Positions 5,451 to 5,733 of a DNA stretch of 5,733 nucleotides are shown here, one piece after another. Location: assembly GCA_947506075.1 (NCBI GenBank), contig CANNNN010000175.1:1-5733 (forward strand), written 5' to 3'. A model generated the notes under the pieces. The model ran no database searches, had not been told where the DNA came from, and worked only from the letters and a program-made list of their open reading frames with translations. The DNA is from Methylococcaceae bacterium. GTDB taxonomy: Bacteria > Pseudomonadota > Gammaproteobacteria > Methylococcales > Methylomonadaceae. Every line of letters begins with the position of its first letter. The first letter of the stretch is position 1. The translations under genes were made by a program, and so were the position numbers.

Positions 5451-5611
5451 TAAAAAGTCATACCAACATCGGTTAGATGATAGCGTAACTCACTCACTTA
5501 CTCAGTCAAATCCACGACACAGTTCAATCAACTTTACTATTTGCCAGAGAAATTTATTTTTTCTTGCAAAATCCGCTTACGTCCAATTACACGCCTAAAA
5601 AACATTAGCTA

Positions 5612-5640
5612 TTGACTGTCGGCAGATAATCGAGTCTAAT
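5612..5640 (+). promoter_or_regulatory. Sigma70-type promoter of tRNA-Phe
   Basis: The -35 hexamer TTGACT (5612-5617) and -10 hexamer TCTAAT (5635-5640) each match the consensus at five of six positions and are separated by exactly 17 nt. A GC-rich discriminator GGCGCTC follows, typical of stable-RNA promoters under growth-rate and ppGpp (stringent) control. Transcription should begin near 5647, about 13 nt before the mature tRNA. An A/T-rich stretch (CTAAAAAACATTAG) just upstream could act as an UP element. Confidence 0.8.
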
Positions 5641-5659
5641 GGCGCTCTTTTGTAGTTCC

Positions 5660-5733
<74 letters not shown>

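Larger units (their letters stand above)
4980..5611. other. Long spacer without a convincing gene, between the DUF4126 gene and tRNA-Phe
   Basis: Both strands are interrupted by frequent stops. The longest plus-strand frame I traced (5146-5316, 56 codons, no ATG) follows the tandem repeats rather than a recognisable protein, and a short frame from the ATG at 4999 ends after 18 codons. The spacer is AT-rich and holds the 21/42-nt tandem array, the nested inverted-repeat block, a CTCA-rich stretch near 5488-5507 (ACTCACTCACTTACTCAGTC), and finally the tRNA promoter. Confidence 0.6.

Overview
The window looks like chromosomal DNA from a ubiquinone-making gammaproteobacterium. HslV, HslU, UbiE and UbiJ resemble their gammaproteobacterial counterparts closely, and the tRNA-Phe is close to the Escherichia and Pseudomonas type. 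Base composition is moderate in the genes and AT-rich in the long spacer. The short dispersed-type repeats resemble those I associate with methanotrophs of the Methylococcales, but that placement is a guess.

Layout. From about 4130 down to the left edge, six genes lie head to tail on the minus strand: hslV, hslU, a DUF971 gene, ubiE, ubiJ and the first 60 codons of ubiB. The ubiB fragment runs off the left edge and starts with GTG. The first pair makes the HslVU (ClpYQ) ATP-dependent protease. The last three make or support ubiquinone: UbiE is a C-methyltransferase, UbiJ an SCP2-type lipid-binding accessory factor and UbiB an atypical kinase/ATPase. The DUF971 gene sits between the two groups. 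Spacing is tight within hslVU (4 nt) and ubiEJ (1 nt). The other gaps hold repeats: 86 nt after hslU, 137 nt before ubiE and 112 nt between ubiJ and ubiB.

On the plus strand, a divergent gene at 4299-4937 encodes a DUF4126 membrane protein. A spacer of about 700 nt without a convincing gene follows. It holds (a) a GC-rich hairpin just after the DUF4126 gene, (b) a degenerate tandem array with a 21/42-nt period at about 5011-5345, (c) a compact GC-rich block of nested inverted repeats at 5363-5450 that may be a structured RNA or a small repeat element, and (d) a strong sigma70-type promoter for tRNA-Phe(GAA) at the right edge.

The genes themselves are ordinary housekeeping genes. The least explained parts are the 21/42-nt array, the nested inverted-repeat block, and the palindromic repeats lodged inside the ubi cluster. 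I see no phage, CRISPR, toxin-antitoxin or defence system.
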